A stretch of DNA of 64,000 nt from CAXBGS01 sp963975425. Its GTDB lineage: Bacteria; Planctomycetota; Planctomycetia; Pirellulales; Pirellulaceae. Under the pieces are notes generated by a model. The model was not told the origin of the DNA. It saw only the letters and a program-made list of their open reading frames with translations, and made no database searches. The position numbers and the translations under genes are program-made. Below, piece by piece: positions 55,025 through 62,783 of the stretch (positions are counted from its first letter, which is position 1; every line of letters starts with the position of its first letter). The stretch is taken from NCBI GenBank assembly GCA_963975425.1, contig CAXBGS010000002.1:1-64000 (forward strand), given 5' to 3'.

Positions 55025-55493
55025 TAACTATTTATTCCCATGGGCTGCACGGAATTAGCAAGCTTTCTGCTTTTTTTCTCGGACTAATGCGCGATTGACG
55101 ACCCGCTGAGTACCGAGTCGTTGCCCTCGATCCATTTTATCCGCGACCGTGTGCTGCCAGAGCACTCGCGAATCAGAAGACGATCTCAAGGATCACGAGG
55201 CGGCATGCGAGACGTGGCAGTCGGTTCGGTGCAGACAACTCGGCCATTCCCGGCGTGCAACCTGACGAGTCACATATCACGATGAGCGATCAGGATTGCC
55301 GAACGGATTGATTTCGCTCGTGTTCGGAACGTCTTGCCCTGGAATGCGCTGCGGCCGAAATGCGCTGCGGCCGAAATGCGCTGCGGCCTGGGTGGCTGAC
55401 GCTCGATGCGAGGACTTGCGGCAAAACGTCGTGGGCCCCGAGACGGCTGTCGCCTATCCATGGCCCCGCGCAACGGCAACGACATCGAAACGT
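55025..55493. other. Intergenic region with three 16-bp tandem repeats
   Basis: 469 bp between the QueD gene end and the sigma gene start. At 55342-55389 the 16-bp word AAATGCGCTGCGGCCG (first base variable) is repeated three times head to tail. No gene is seen; the promoter of the sigma operon should lie near its left end. Confidence 0.8.
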
Positions 55494-55904
55494 CTACAGC
55501 GACACTTCGGCACACGTTTCTTCGCTTTCCCACAAGCGAACTTTGAACGCAGTTGCCCCGGTGCCTTCGAGAATTTTGGGGCAAACTTCCTTCAATAGAT
55601 ACGTCGCCATGTTCTCGGCGGTCGGATTCGAATCCAGCTCAAAAATTCGATGGGGCTGGGATTGGCGAATGGCGGCCAATCCGTTCTCGTCTTCTTTCCA
55701 CAGGACGAAGGTATGGTCCCAATTTTCGTCCAGCCACTCCTTGCAGCGTGATTTCAGCAACTTGAAATCCAGGATGCGGCCGATCGCGTCTTGCTGTTGG
55801 CCGGTGACATAAATTTCGGCAACGTAATTGTGACCGTGCAGATTCTGGCATTTGCCCTCGTGCCCCACCAAACGGTGGCCGGCACAAAAAGTGAATCGCC
55901 TCAT
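55494..55904 (-). CDS. queD: 6-carboxytetrahydropterin synthase (QueD/PTPS family)
   Basis: 136 residues from the ATG at 55904. Zinc ligands are H10 in FCAGHRL and H23/H25 in NLHGHNY; the catalytic Cys19 precedes the HGH motif by four residues as in E. coli QueD. DFKLLKSRCKEWLDENWDHTF supplies the acid and the active-site Asp-His pair, and a Glu-rich end (LWESEETCAEVSL) closes it. The enzyme makes the pterin precursor of queuosine and other 7-deazaguanines. A 70-codon upstream extension has no family match and is excluded. No other queuosine gene is nearby. Confidence 0.93.
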   Translation of the reverse strand: MRRFTFCAGHRLVGHEGKCQNLHGHNYVAEIYVTGQQQDAIGRILDFKLLKSRCKEWLDENWDHTFVLWKEDENGLAAIRQSQPHRIFELDSNPTAENMATYLLKEVCPKILEGTGATAFKVRLWESEETCAEVSL

Positions 55905-56191
55905 GATGCTAAGTGTCACGTCGTTGTTTTTCCTTCGATAGGATGCCGCAAGCCGTCCGAGATGCCCTCGCCGTAGCGATTCAGCAAAGGGCATGTGATC
56001 GTCCGTTGCCGGCGACATGAAATTTGTTTGCCAAAACCAATCGCAACCGTTCATCGACCGGATCGCGCGATTGGGGCACATTAACGTCCGTGCAAATTGT
56101 AGACTAGACGCCAACCCAAGCGATTGCGTGACCGACGTTGTTGACGGTCAAGTGCAGAGACGATTCAGGATGAAAAGAAAGGCAGATCGAG

Positions 56192-56959
56192 ATGAGCGAG
56201 ACGAATCCCTACGCCCCCACTGAATCTGGGGGATTCCCGGTCGATTCAGGCCCCATCCGCAAAGTCGAAATCCGACCGATCGAGTTGTTCAAGCGAGCCT
56301 ACCAGATGATGGGCGATCAATATTGGTTGTTCTTGGGAATCACGTTTGTCGGCATTCTGATCGGTTCGCTCGTCCCGTTGGGTATTTTGATGGGTCCGAT
56401 CATGGTCGGAATCTACCTCTGCTTTCTGGATCGTGAATCCGGCCGCCAAGTGGAATTCGGCACGCTGTTCAAGGGGTTCGACCAATTCAAAGAAGCCTTT
56501 ATCGCGTTCCTCGTCATGCTGGCACTCTCGTTCGCGGTGGTGGTCGTCTTTGGAATTCTGTTTGCCATCGTGATGGCCATCCTGATGTCTGGCGGCAACG
56601 GTGAAGCGCCCTCTGCGGTGGGTATCGTCCTGATGTTGATGATGTATGCGTTGCTAATTTTCGCCTGTGTGGCCGTCTATATCCCTTTCATATTCTCGTT
56701 TCAGCTGATCGCCGATCGCAAGATCTCGGGCATGGACTCGGTAAAGCTCAGCTGGCAGGGGGTCAAAAAAAACATGGGCGGTGTGATCGTGTTTATGATT
56801 GTGAATATGATTATCTCGATGGTGCTCACGTTGATGTGCTACGTGCCCGTCTTTTTGTTCATGCCGATTTCGTTAGGTGCCTTATTCTTGATGTACCGTG
56901 ACATTTTCGGTCCCACTCACCACGTCGATCCGATGGCCGCAACTGCGCCGATGGTGTAA
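56192..56959 (+). CDS. Integral membrane protein, DUF975-like
   Basis: 255 residues. A short polar N-terminus (MSETNPYAPTESGGF) precedes about six membrane helices with GSLVPLGILMGPIMVGIYLCFLDRESG, FGTLFKGFDQFKEAFIAFLV and a C-terminal pair. The NPYAP opening and the amphipathic ...FKGFDQF loop resemble the DUF975 style of small bacterial membrane proteins, but I am not certain of the family. GAAAGG lies a few bases before the ATG. It precedes a sulfatase by 63 bp in the same direction; no functional link is clear. Confidence 0.75.
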   Translation: MSETNPYAPTESGGFPVDSGPIRKVEIRPIELFKRAYQMMGDQYWLFLGITFVGILIGSLVPLGILMGPIMVGIYLCFLDRESGRQVEFGTLFKGFDQFKEAFIAFLVMLALSFAVVVVFGILFAIVMAILMSGGNGEAPSAVGIVLMLMMYALLIFACVAVYIPFIFSFQLIADRKISGMDSVKLSWQGVKKNMGGVIVFMIVNMIISMVLTLMCYVPVFLFMPISLGALFLMYRDIFGPTHHVDPMAATAPMV

Positions 56960-57022
56960 GTCCACGGTTGGTCTCGGCAAAATCCCCTTCCTAAATTACC
57001 CCACCTTAGAGTTACTACTGCA

Positions 57023-58399
57023 ATGCGATTGAACTGTTTCCGTCACTCGACTCGAATCCTAGCGGTTGTGTTTGCGTGTCTTACCGCTTGTTGCTCGCAG
57101 GTCTTTGCCGCAGACCATCCGAATGTCGTCTTGATCATTTCGGATGACCAGGCATGGACCGATTACGGATTCATGGGCCACCCAACCATCGAGACGCCCA
57201 ACCTGGACAAACTTGCGTCCGAGAGCGCCGTTTTTCGGCGCGGCTATGTGCCGACTGCGTTATGTCGACCGTCGCTGATGACAATGTTGACCGGTCACTA
57301 TGCATCGACCCATGGCGTTACGGGTAACGATCCGTCACCAAAATACGCTGAACGGGATTCCGAACTATCGAACCAACGACGCGCCCAGCTGATTTCTTAT
57401 CTGGACAAGTTTGAAACCATTCCCGAAGCACTTGGCAAATTAGGCTACCTGAGCCACCAGAGCGGTAAGCTGTGGGAAGGCAGCTACAAGAATGCCGGAT
57501 TCACTCATGGCATGACGCGTGGATTCCCCAATCCCGGTGGCCGGCACGGGGATGACGGACTGAAGATCGGTCGCGAAGGCATGGAACCGATCGCCGAATT
57601 TGTTGACATGTCGGTCAAGCAAGACAAGCCATTCTTTCTGTGGTACGCGCCGTTCTTGCCGCACACGCCTCACAATCCGCCGCAACGATTGCTCGACAAG
57701 TATTCCGATGGACGGCCAGAAACGATCGCCAAATACTACGCCATGTGTGATTGGTTTGATGAAACGTGCGGACAGTTGATGAACATTTTGGAAAAGCAGG
57801 GTGCCGACGAGAACACACTGGTGATCTATGCCTGCGATAATGGATGGATCCAAGATCCAAAGTCAAAAAAATACGCACCTCGATCCAAGCAAACGCCTTA
57901 CGAAGGCGGCATTCGAACGCCGCTGATGTACCGCTGGCTCGGAAAGATTCCAGCCGGTGATCGCCCCGAACTTGCCAGCACGATTGACATCTTGCCAACG
58001 ATCTTTGGCGCTGTTGGTGCTCCAATCCCAGCAGATCTGCCGGGATTGAACCTGATGCCGAATCTGAAATCAAATGAGCCGATCGAACGAGATACGATCT
58101 ATGGCGAGAGCTTTGCTCACGATATCGCTGACATCGAGAACCCACAGGCATCTCTGTTGTTTCGTTGGGCGATCGAAGGCAAGTGGAAACTGTTGCTGAC
58201 GTACGATGGCGAAGTCAACCGATACAAGTCGACTCACCCGAGAACGGAAAAGCGTCCTCAGTTGTTCGACCTGCAAGCCGACCCGCACGAAAAGACCAAC
58301 GTCGCGGGCGAGCATCCCGATGTGGTGGCACGGCTGGCCAAGAAGATCGCTGACTGGTACCCGGCAGATCAACGCAAGACGTTGACCGTATTCGAGTAG
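57023..58399 (+). CDS. Exported sulfatase with altered maturation motif (C-R-P-S-L)
   Basis: 458 residues, signal peptide to about residue 30. Metal ligands in IISDDQAWTDYG. The formylglycine motif, canonically C/S-x-P/A-x-R, reads C81-R-P-S-L85 followed by MTMLTGHY: the cysteine is kept but Arg is Leu. The codons TGT CGA CCG TCG CTG confirm it. The remaining family residues (SGKLWEGSY, ACDNGWIQDP) are intact, so the enzyme is probably real; I recall this L variant in a planctomycete sulfatase subfamily, but that is from memory. It converges with the GIY-YIG gene; a 75-bp repeat lies at their junction. Confidence 0.9.
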   Translation: MRLNCFRHSTRILAVVFACLTACCSQVFAADHPNVVLIISDDQAWTDYGFMGHPTIETPNLDKLASESAVFRRGYVPTALCRPSLMTMLTGHYASTHGVTGNDPSPKYAERDSELSNQRRAQLISYLDKFETIPEALGKLGYLSHQSGKLWEGSYKNAGFTHGMTRGFPNPGGRHGDDGLKIGREGMEPIAEFVDMSVKQDKPFFLWYAPFLPHTPHNPPQRLLDKYSDGRPETIAKYYAMCDWFDETCGQLMNILEKQGADENTLVIYACDNGWIQDPKSKKYAPRSKQTPYEGGIRTPLMYRWLGKIPAGDRPELASTIDILPTIFGAVGAPIPADLPGLNLMPNLKSNEPIERDTIYGESFAHDIADIENPQASLLFRWAIEGKWKLLLTYDGEVNRYKSTHPRTEKRPQLFDLQADPHEKTNVAGEHPDVVARLAKKIADWYPADQRKTLTVFE

Positions 58400-58452
58400 G
58401 CGGCGGACCGCCGGAGGTCCGGCTCTAAGTTTGCAAGCGTGCAGCGTAGGGC

Positions 58453-58527
58453 CGTGCGTTCCAGGCCCGTACGATCCAGTCCCGCACGTTCGAGGCCCGC
58501 ACGTTCTAAACCCGTCCGATCAAGGCC
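58453..58527. repeat. Five 15-bp tandem repeats at a convergent gene junction
   Basis: Five 15-bp units of the form CGTGCGTTCCAGGCC (with two to five changes each) run from 58453 to 58527, just past the sulfatase stop and into the last codons of the convergent GIY-YIG gene. A short dyad CGGACC-N6-GGTCCG (58404-58421) precedes them and may serve as a terminator. Confidence 0.88.
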
Positions 58528-59449
58528 GAACATTGAATTTAGGTTCGCGACTGCGGATCAGTTCACTTTCGTAAGCTCGCCGAGCCGTCACTTTCGCGGC
58601 CGGCGAGTCTTTGGGAAAGATGTGCAGCTCGACCGAAATTTCGTCGCCGCCGTGCTGGCCCAAGTAATCGGCAAGCGAAGCGCGGTCACTGCCCTTGACG
58701 TGCTGGCTAAGTCTGGCGGCCAAGTTGTCAGCTTCGCCAACGTAGAGGTACCCGGAAACATCGCGGAACAAATAGATTCCGGGGCCCTTCGAAATCGCAT
58801 CGGCCCGCAATCGTTCTTTGAGTTCGGCGATCTGCATGGACTGAACCTGGCGAGACCAATCGACGGCCTTGAGGACAAGTTCGGGTTTCAGTTGCCGGCG
58901 TTTTCTCAGCGACAAAACAGCCTTTCGAACTTGGTACAGATCGACACCGGGATCGATCCGCTCGGCTTCCGATTTCAGTTCGGCTCGCAGTTCGGGATCC
59001 GCCAAAATCGTATCACTTGTCACACGATGGCGATCCATCACCGCTCGCGACGCAATCTCGGCGACGGCAAACACCGAATCGTCGCTCGGACGCGAACGGC
59101 GAGTGGCCGGATGATTCAATTTGCCTGCCTTGCGCAAGCCCAACAGCTTTAACAAGGCCGATCGCTGCTGGCCGCCGTCGAGTGGGTGGCCGAGCCGCCG
59201 CGACACTTCTTGCAGAAACGCATCTCGCAGAGGATCCTGCAGCAACAGCTCGTCGCTGCTGAACCCATCGCTTGTTGCGACAAATGATTCGCGGATGATC
59301 GCGGGATCGATTCCAGCCGGTCGTTTGTCGGCGAACACGAATCCAGCGAGACATAGGTAAACCGCCCCCGCAAGCAGGCATCGGGGCGGTACCGCAGGTC
59401 CAGACGATAAGGACTTCGCGATCAAGCGGTTGCCGGTTACAGTTTCCAA
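58520..59449 (-). CDS. GIY-YIG domain protein with N-terminal export signal
   Basis: 309 residues from a TTG at 59449; no ATG or GTG fits, and AAGGA lies 9 bases upstream. Residues 24-41 (CLLAGAVYLCLAGFVFA) form a signal peptide or membrane anchor. The middle is helical and polar. The C-terminal 90 residues are a GIY-YIG domain (GPGIYLFRDVSGYLYVGEADNLAARLSQH, with the YVG and later ESELI glutamate). GIY-YIG nucleases are normally cytoplasmic, so a secreted one is odd: an extracellular nuclease or a diverged non-nuclease role are both possible. Downstream of its stop is a 15-bp repeat tract. Confidence 0.75.
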   Translation of the reverse strand: METVTGNRLIAKSLSSGPAVPPRCLLAGAVYLCLAGFVFADKRPAGIDPAIIRESFVATSDGFSSDELLLQDPLRDAFLQEVSRRLGHPLDGGQQRSALLKLLGLRKAGKLNHPATRRSRPSDDSVFAVAEIASRAVMDRHRVTSDTILADPELRAELKSEAERIDPGVDLYQVRKAVLSLRKRRQLKPELVLKAVDWSRQVQSMQIAELKERLRADAISKGPGIYLFRDVSGYLYVGEADNLAARLSQHVKGSDRASLADYLGQHGGDEISVELHIFPKDSPAAKVTARRAYESELIRSREPKFNVRP

Positions 59450-59503
59450 CGTGCGTTTTCCTTTTCCGATGCGAATTCATTATTTTAACCACAAACCACT
59501 TTC

Positions 59504-60487
59504 ATGCGTATCGTTCTGTGCTATCCGGTTCAACAGCGGCATATCGACCAGATTCAAGCGGCGGCCGGCGATGCCGAGGTTGTCGATGCCGGACAAGAAC
59601 GAATCGATGAACTGTTGCCGACAGCAGACATTTTTGTTGGCCACGCGAAAGTTCCTGTGGACTGGGATCGTGTGTTGAGGGCAAATCGACTGCGCTGGAT
59701 TCAGTCATCCGCGGCAGGCCTAGATCACTGTTTGGTACCGGGTGTGATCGATTCGGACATCCCCGTCAGCAGCGCGTCGGGATTGTTCGCCCCACAGGTC
59801 GCCGAGCAAACATTCGCGCTGACGTTCGGCCTGATCCGTAGCATGCCGCAGTTCTTTCGTGCCGAAGCGAAACGCGAATTCATCCGCTTGCCGACCGACG
59901 ATTTGCGCGGAAAGACGATTGGGATCGTCGGACTCGGCGGAAACGGACGGATGATCGCTCGCGTGCTTTCCCCATGGGACGTCCGTATCATCGCGACCGA
60001 TTACTATCCCACCGATCGGCCCGAGGAGGTCGAGTCGCTGTGGGCACCCGATCAGCTGGACCGACTCTTGAGCGAAAGCGACATCGTCATCTTGGCCTGC
60101 CCGCTGAACGCCAGCACCGAGGGCATGTTCGATGACAAGACCATCGCAAAAATGCGCAAGGGCAGCTACTTGATCAACGTCGCTCGTGGCGCGGTCGTTG
60201 TCGAATCCGCACTCGTCGGTGCCTTGCAGTCCGGTCATCTGGCCGGTGCCGGGCTTGATGTCACCGAAGTCGAACCGCTGGCAGCGAGCAGCCTGTTGTG
60301 GGATGACCCTAAGGTCATGATCTCGCCACATGTCGGGGCTCAGTCTGCACGGCGCGTTGACGACACGACGGACCTTGTCTGCGTGAATTTGAAACGTTTT
60401 TTCGATGGCAAGTCGCCATACAACTTGGTCGACAAACAGTTGGGATTCCCGCACCCGTCGGTCGTGTGGCGGGGCGAAGACTCGTGA
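59504..60487 (+). CDS. D-2-hydroxyacid dehydrogenase
   Basis: 327 residues of the D-isomer-specific 2-hydroxyacid dehydrogenase family. The NAD-binding motif is GIVGLGGNGRM (about 140-150), and the catalytic set is R228 (NVARGAVV), E257 (DVTEVEPL) and H276 (ISPHVGAQ). No extra regulatory domain. It reduces a 2-keto acid or oxidises a 2-hydroxy acid with NAD(P); the exact substrate (glycerate, phosphoglycerate or other) is not determined. It starts 54 bp from the divergent GIY-YIG gene and ends with GTGA overlapping the next small frame. Confidence 0.92.
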   Translation: MRIVLCYPVQQRHIDQIQAAAGDAEVVDAGQERIDELLPTADIFVGHAKVPVDWDRVLRANRLRWIQSSAAGLDHCLVPGVIDSDIPVSSASGLFAPQVAEQTFALTFGLIRSMPQFFRAEAKREFIRLPTDDLRGKTIGIVGLGGNGRMIARVLSPWDVRIIATDYYPTDRPEEVESLWAPDQLDRLLSESDIVILACPLNASTEGMFDDKTIAKMRKGSYLINVARGAVVVESALVGALQSGHLAGAGLDVTEVEPLAASSLLWDDPKVMISPHVGAQSARRVDDTTDLVCVNLKRFFDGKSPYNLVDKQLGFPHPSVVWRGEDS

Positions 60488-60690
60488 CGAGCAGCAGCCC
60501 GCGTGCGGCCCCCGAGTTCGAAGCGGTGTTGGTCGTCGATCGAAACGTGACGGGACCGGTGATGTTGCCGGAGAAAGATCCTGAGGCTTTTGTTGATCAG
60601 TTCAACACGATCTACCGATCCGTCGGCATGAGCATCCAACCGACATGTCATCCCGCCGGGCCTGATGACGACGGCCATACGCAGTCGTAG
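60484..60690 (+). CDS. Small ORF coupled to the hydroxyacid dehydrogenase
   Basis: 68 residues from a GTG at 60484 that overlaps the dehydrogenase stop (GTGA). The sequence PEFEAVLVVDRNVTGPVM and DPEAFVDQFNTIYRSVGM looks like a folded small protein, but I recognise no family. Its coupling suggests real translation, yet at this length a chance ORF cannot be excluded. Confidence 0.5.
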   Translation: MTSSSPRAAPEFEAVLVVDRNVTGPVMLPEKDPEAFVDQFNTIYRSVGMSIQPTCHPAGPDDDGHTQS

Positions 60691-60741
60691 TGCGATCGAC
60701 GGTCGCAAGCTTGTTAGCGGATCTGCATCGCGATTCCAACG

Positions 60742-60776
60742 AAAAAATCCCCGGTGACTCTTGCGAGTGACCGAGG
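60742..60776 (-). terminator. Rho-independent terminator for the cysteine-rich gene
   Basis: On the minus strand CCTCGGTCACTC-GCAA-GAGTCACCGGGG makes a stem of ten Watson-Crick pairs, one G-T pair and one mismatch, followed by ATTTTTT. It lies about 170 bp after the stop at 60946. Confidence 0.8.
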
Positions 60777-60945
60777 ACTTTGAGTGGTTTACCGTCAGCG
60801 AATCAGTTCAACCGAGAGTTATCTGGCAAAGCTTGGCGGAGAGACGAATAACGCGTTGGCTTTGCCTTGCTCGACAGCTCGTGGCTGTGTTGAATCCGAT
60901 CATTTGCTGTTGGTAATACTTTTTTATCTAGACAGAAGATTCGGA

Positions 60946-61563
60946 TTAGAATCCGCATCCGCAGCTTGGCTCGCAACCGCAAGTTGGCTCAGCTGCACAT
61001 CCGCAAGGAGCAGCAACTTCGCAACCGCAAGTCGGTGCAGCACAGCAGCTGTCGCAACCGCCACCGCAACCGAGGTTGCCGAACAGTTTCGAAAGCAGAC
61101 CACGCTTTGGTGCGCCGCATCCGCTGTCGCATCCGCAAGGAGCAGCAACTTCGCAACCGCAAGCAGGCTCAGCTGCACAGCCGCAAGGAGCGGCTACTTC
61201 GCAGCCACAAGTTGGTGCAGCACAACCGCTGTCGCATCCGCAACTGCTACGTCCGCCGAACAATTTGCCCAGCAGGCCACATTTCTTAGGTGCACAGCCG
61301 CTGTCGCAGCCGCAAGGTGCAGCGATTTCGCAGCCGCAAGTCGGTGCGGCACAGCCGCCACAAGGTGCTTCGCAACCGCAAGTGGGTTCGGCTGCACATC
61401 CGCAAGGAGCGGCTACTTCGCAGCCACAACCTGGATCGACTGCACATCCGGTGTCACAACCGCTGCTACAGAGTTTGTCAAATAGGCCAAACGCTTGAAC
61501 GTTAGCCGAGCTACAAGCAACCAGTGCGATTGCCAATAAAGCTGGTACGAATACACGACGCAT
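60946..61563 (-). CDS. Exported cysteine-rich repeat protein
   Basis: 205 residues from the ATG at 61563. The signal peptide (RRVFVPALLAIALVAC SSANVQA) either ends after VQA or, because LVAC is a lipobox, at Cys17. The mature part of about 181 residues holds 41 cysteines, in repeats of the type C-G-C-E-V/I-A-A-P-C-G-C and D-S-G-C-A-x-P. Three GLF-DKL, GLLGKLFGG and GLLSKLFGN blocks divide it into three larger units. It is probably a disulfide- or metal-linked cell-envelope protein of a kind known in Planctomycetes; function unproven. The strong terminator downstream suggests high expression. Confidence 0.88.
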   Translation of the reverse strand: MRRVFVPALLAIALVACSSANVQAFGLFDKLCSSGCDTGCAVDPGCGCEVAAPCGCAAEPTCGCEAPCGGCAAPTCGCEIAAPCGCDSGCAPKKCGLLGKLFGGRSSCGCDSGCAAPTCGCEVAAPCGCAAEPACGCEVAAPCGCDSGCGAPKRGLLSKLFGNLGCGGGCDSCCAAPTCGCEVAAPCGCAAEPTCGCEPSCGCGF

Positions 61564-61900
61564 CGTGGTGTCTCCATGGACGAAAGTATGGGAAGGTTCT
61601 TGCCAGCGCCCTGCTGCGATACATCCGAGCGGTTTTACCTCTCGAAGCCTCACCTGATCAGACCACCCGATACCCTTGAATGGATCTGGTAACCGATCGG
61701 TGCATCACAGTGCGAGCACGACACCTGATTGCAGGTGTACTGAGCGTATCGACGACAAATGCGAGCAGCCCGAAGATTTAACGCTTGAAAATCGCGTTGG
61801 GCGGCGAAAGGCAGGTCGGTCGCGAGCCATTTCCCGGCTGGACCGATCGTAACGGTCATGCCGAGATACGGTCGTGCGGATTATGCATCGCACGGCCGGC
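61564..61900. other. Intergenic, promoter of the cysteine-rich gene
   Basis: 337 bp between the cysteine-rich gene start and the end of the next minus-strand gene. No ORF with protein character or repeat was found. It should hold the promoter of the cysteine-rich gene. Confidence 0.5.
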
Positions 61901-62752
61901 TCAGCCGCGCCAACCCGCTTCTTGCAGCATTCGACGGTCCGACGAGACGCGCATGCGATACAGAACGGGCTTGATGGGCCAGAGTTCTCGCCACGTCATC
62001 AGATATGCCCCTTTGAAGGTTGCCGAGTAATACTCACCACCCTGATGGGACAAAGGCTGATACGGATTTATCTCCGGCGTCAGACCAGGTTTTGCGCCGT
62101 GATAAGAAAGATATCCCATCTGCCGAGCGTTTTCGTATTCCCGTTCAATGTCCTCTCGCAAGGCGTCACTGGCGTCAACGTCAGCACCCTCGGCAATACA
62201 CATCACAGGCCGTCGACCTCGGCCATGCTGCGATACCATCAATAGATGAGCTTGTTCCAGCGTGGCAACATCGTCGAGGTCGGGAAAGATCGTTTGCAGA
62301 TTTTCCTGCCTGACAGGAAACGAACCGTTGCGATTCTGGTTACCCGTTGAGATCGACGATTCGTCTTGAAAGTAAGTCGCAAATTCAATGTACTTCGCCT
62401 GCAGTGACCACTTTCCATTGACGTTTGCGTAAAACACGCACGCGACTGCGGCGCACAACTTCTGATGATTGACGAAAAGGGCCAACATGGCGGTCACATT
62501 TGGCGTCGGCGAAGGAAGCAGATAGGTGCCTTGGTTCATGTAGTCGATTGCGTGCATCGATTCATGCGAGTCGTAAAAATACGACTGCACGTCCGTGGGA
62601 AGCGGCACCGTTTCATCGGCCTTTTCAATATTGGGATGCGCCTCCAATCGAAAAGTCAGCCAGATCAACAATGGTGTGGCCAGGAAGTAGGCGACAGGGA
62701 TCAGCCAAATCCACCATTTCCCAAGAAAAGAAAAAGCATCCAGCACGTCCAT
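61901..62752 (-). CDS. Membrane-anchored hypothetical protein next to BatA-like gene
   Basis: 283 residues. An N-terminal membrane helix (FLGKWWIWLIPVAYFLATPLLIWLTF, about residues 9-34) is followed by a soluble domain: VQSYFYDSHESMHAIDYMNQGTYLLPSPTPN, VMCIAEGADVDASDALREDIEREYENARQMGYLSYHGAKPG. I do not recognise a family. It lies 31 bp downstream of a BatA-like gene in the same direction, so it may belong to an aerotolerance-type MoxR/DUF58/BatA operon that continues beyond the window. Confidence 0.72.
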   Translation of the reverse strand: MDVLDAFSFLGKWWIWLIPVAYFLATPLLIWLTFRLEAHPNIEKADETVPLPTDVQSYFYDSHESMHAIDYMNQGTYLLPSPTPNVTAMLALFVNHQKLCAAVACVFYANVNGKWSLQAKYIEFATYFQDESSISTGNQNRNGSFPVRQENLQTIFPDLDDVATLEQAHLLMVSQHGRGRRPVMCIAEGADVDASDALREDIEREYENARQMGYLSYHGAKPGLTPEINPYQPLSHQGGEYYSATFKGAYLMTWRELWPIKPVLYRMRVSSDRRMLQEAGWRG

Positions 62753-62783
62753 CGGCCTACTTCTTGCGTAAGGGGATCATCGA

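Noticed and set aside
59720..60454. 244-codon minus-strand ORF
   Set aside because: Antisense to the D-2-hydroxyacid dehydrogenase with a full catalytic set.
61076..61498. 140-codon plus-strand ORF rich in Q, P and S
   Set aside because: Shadow of the cysteine-rich gene; the minus-strand frame has a signal peptide and ordered repeats.
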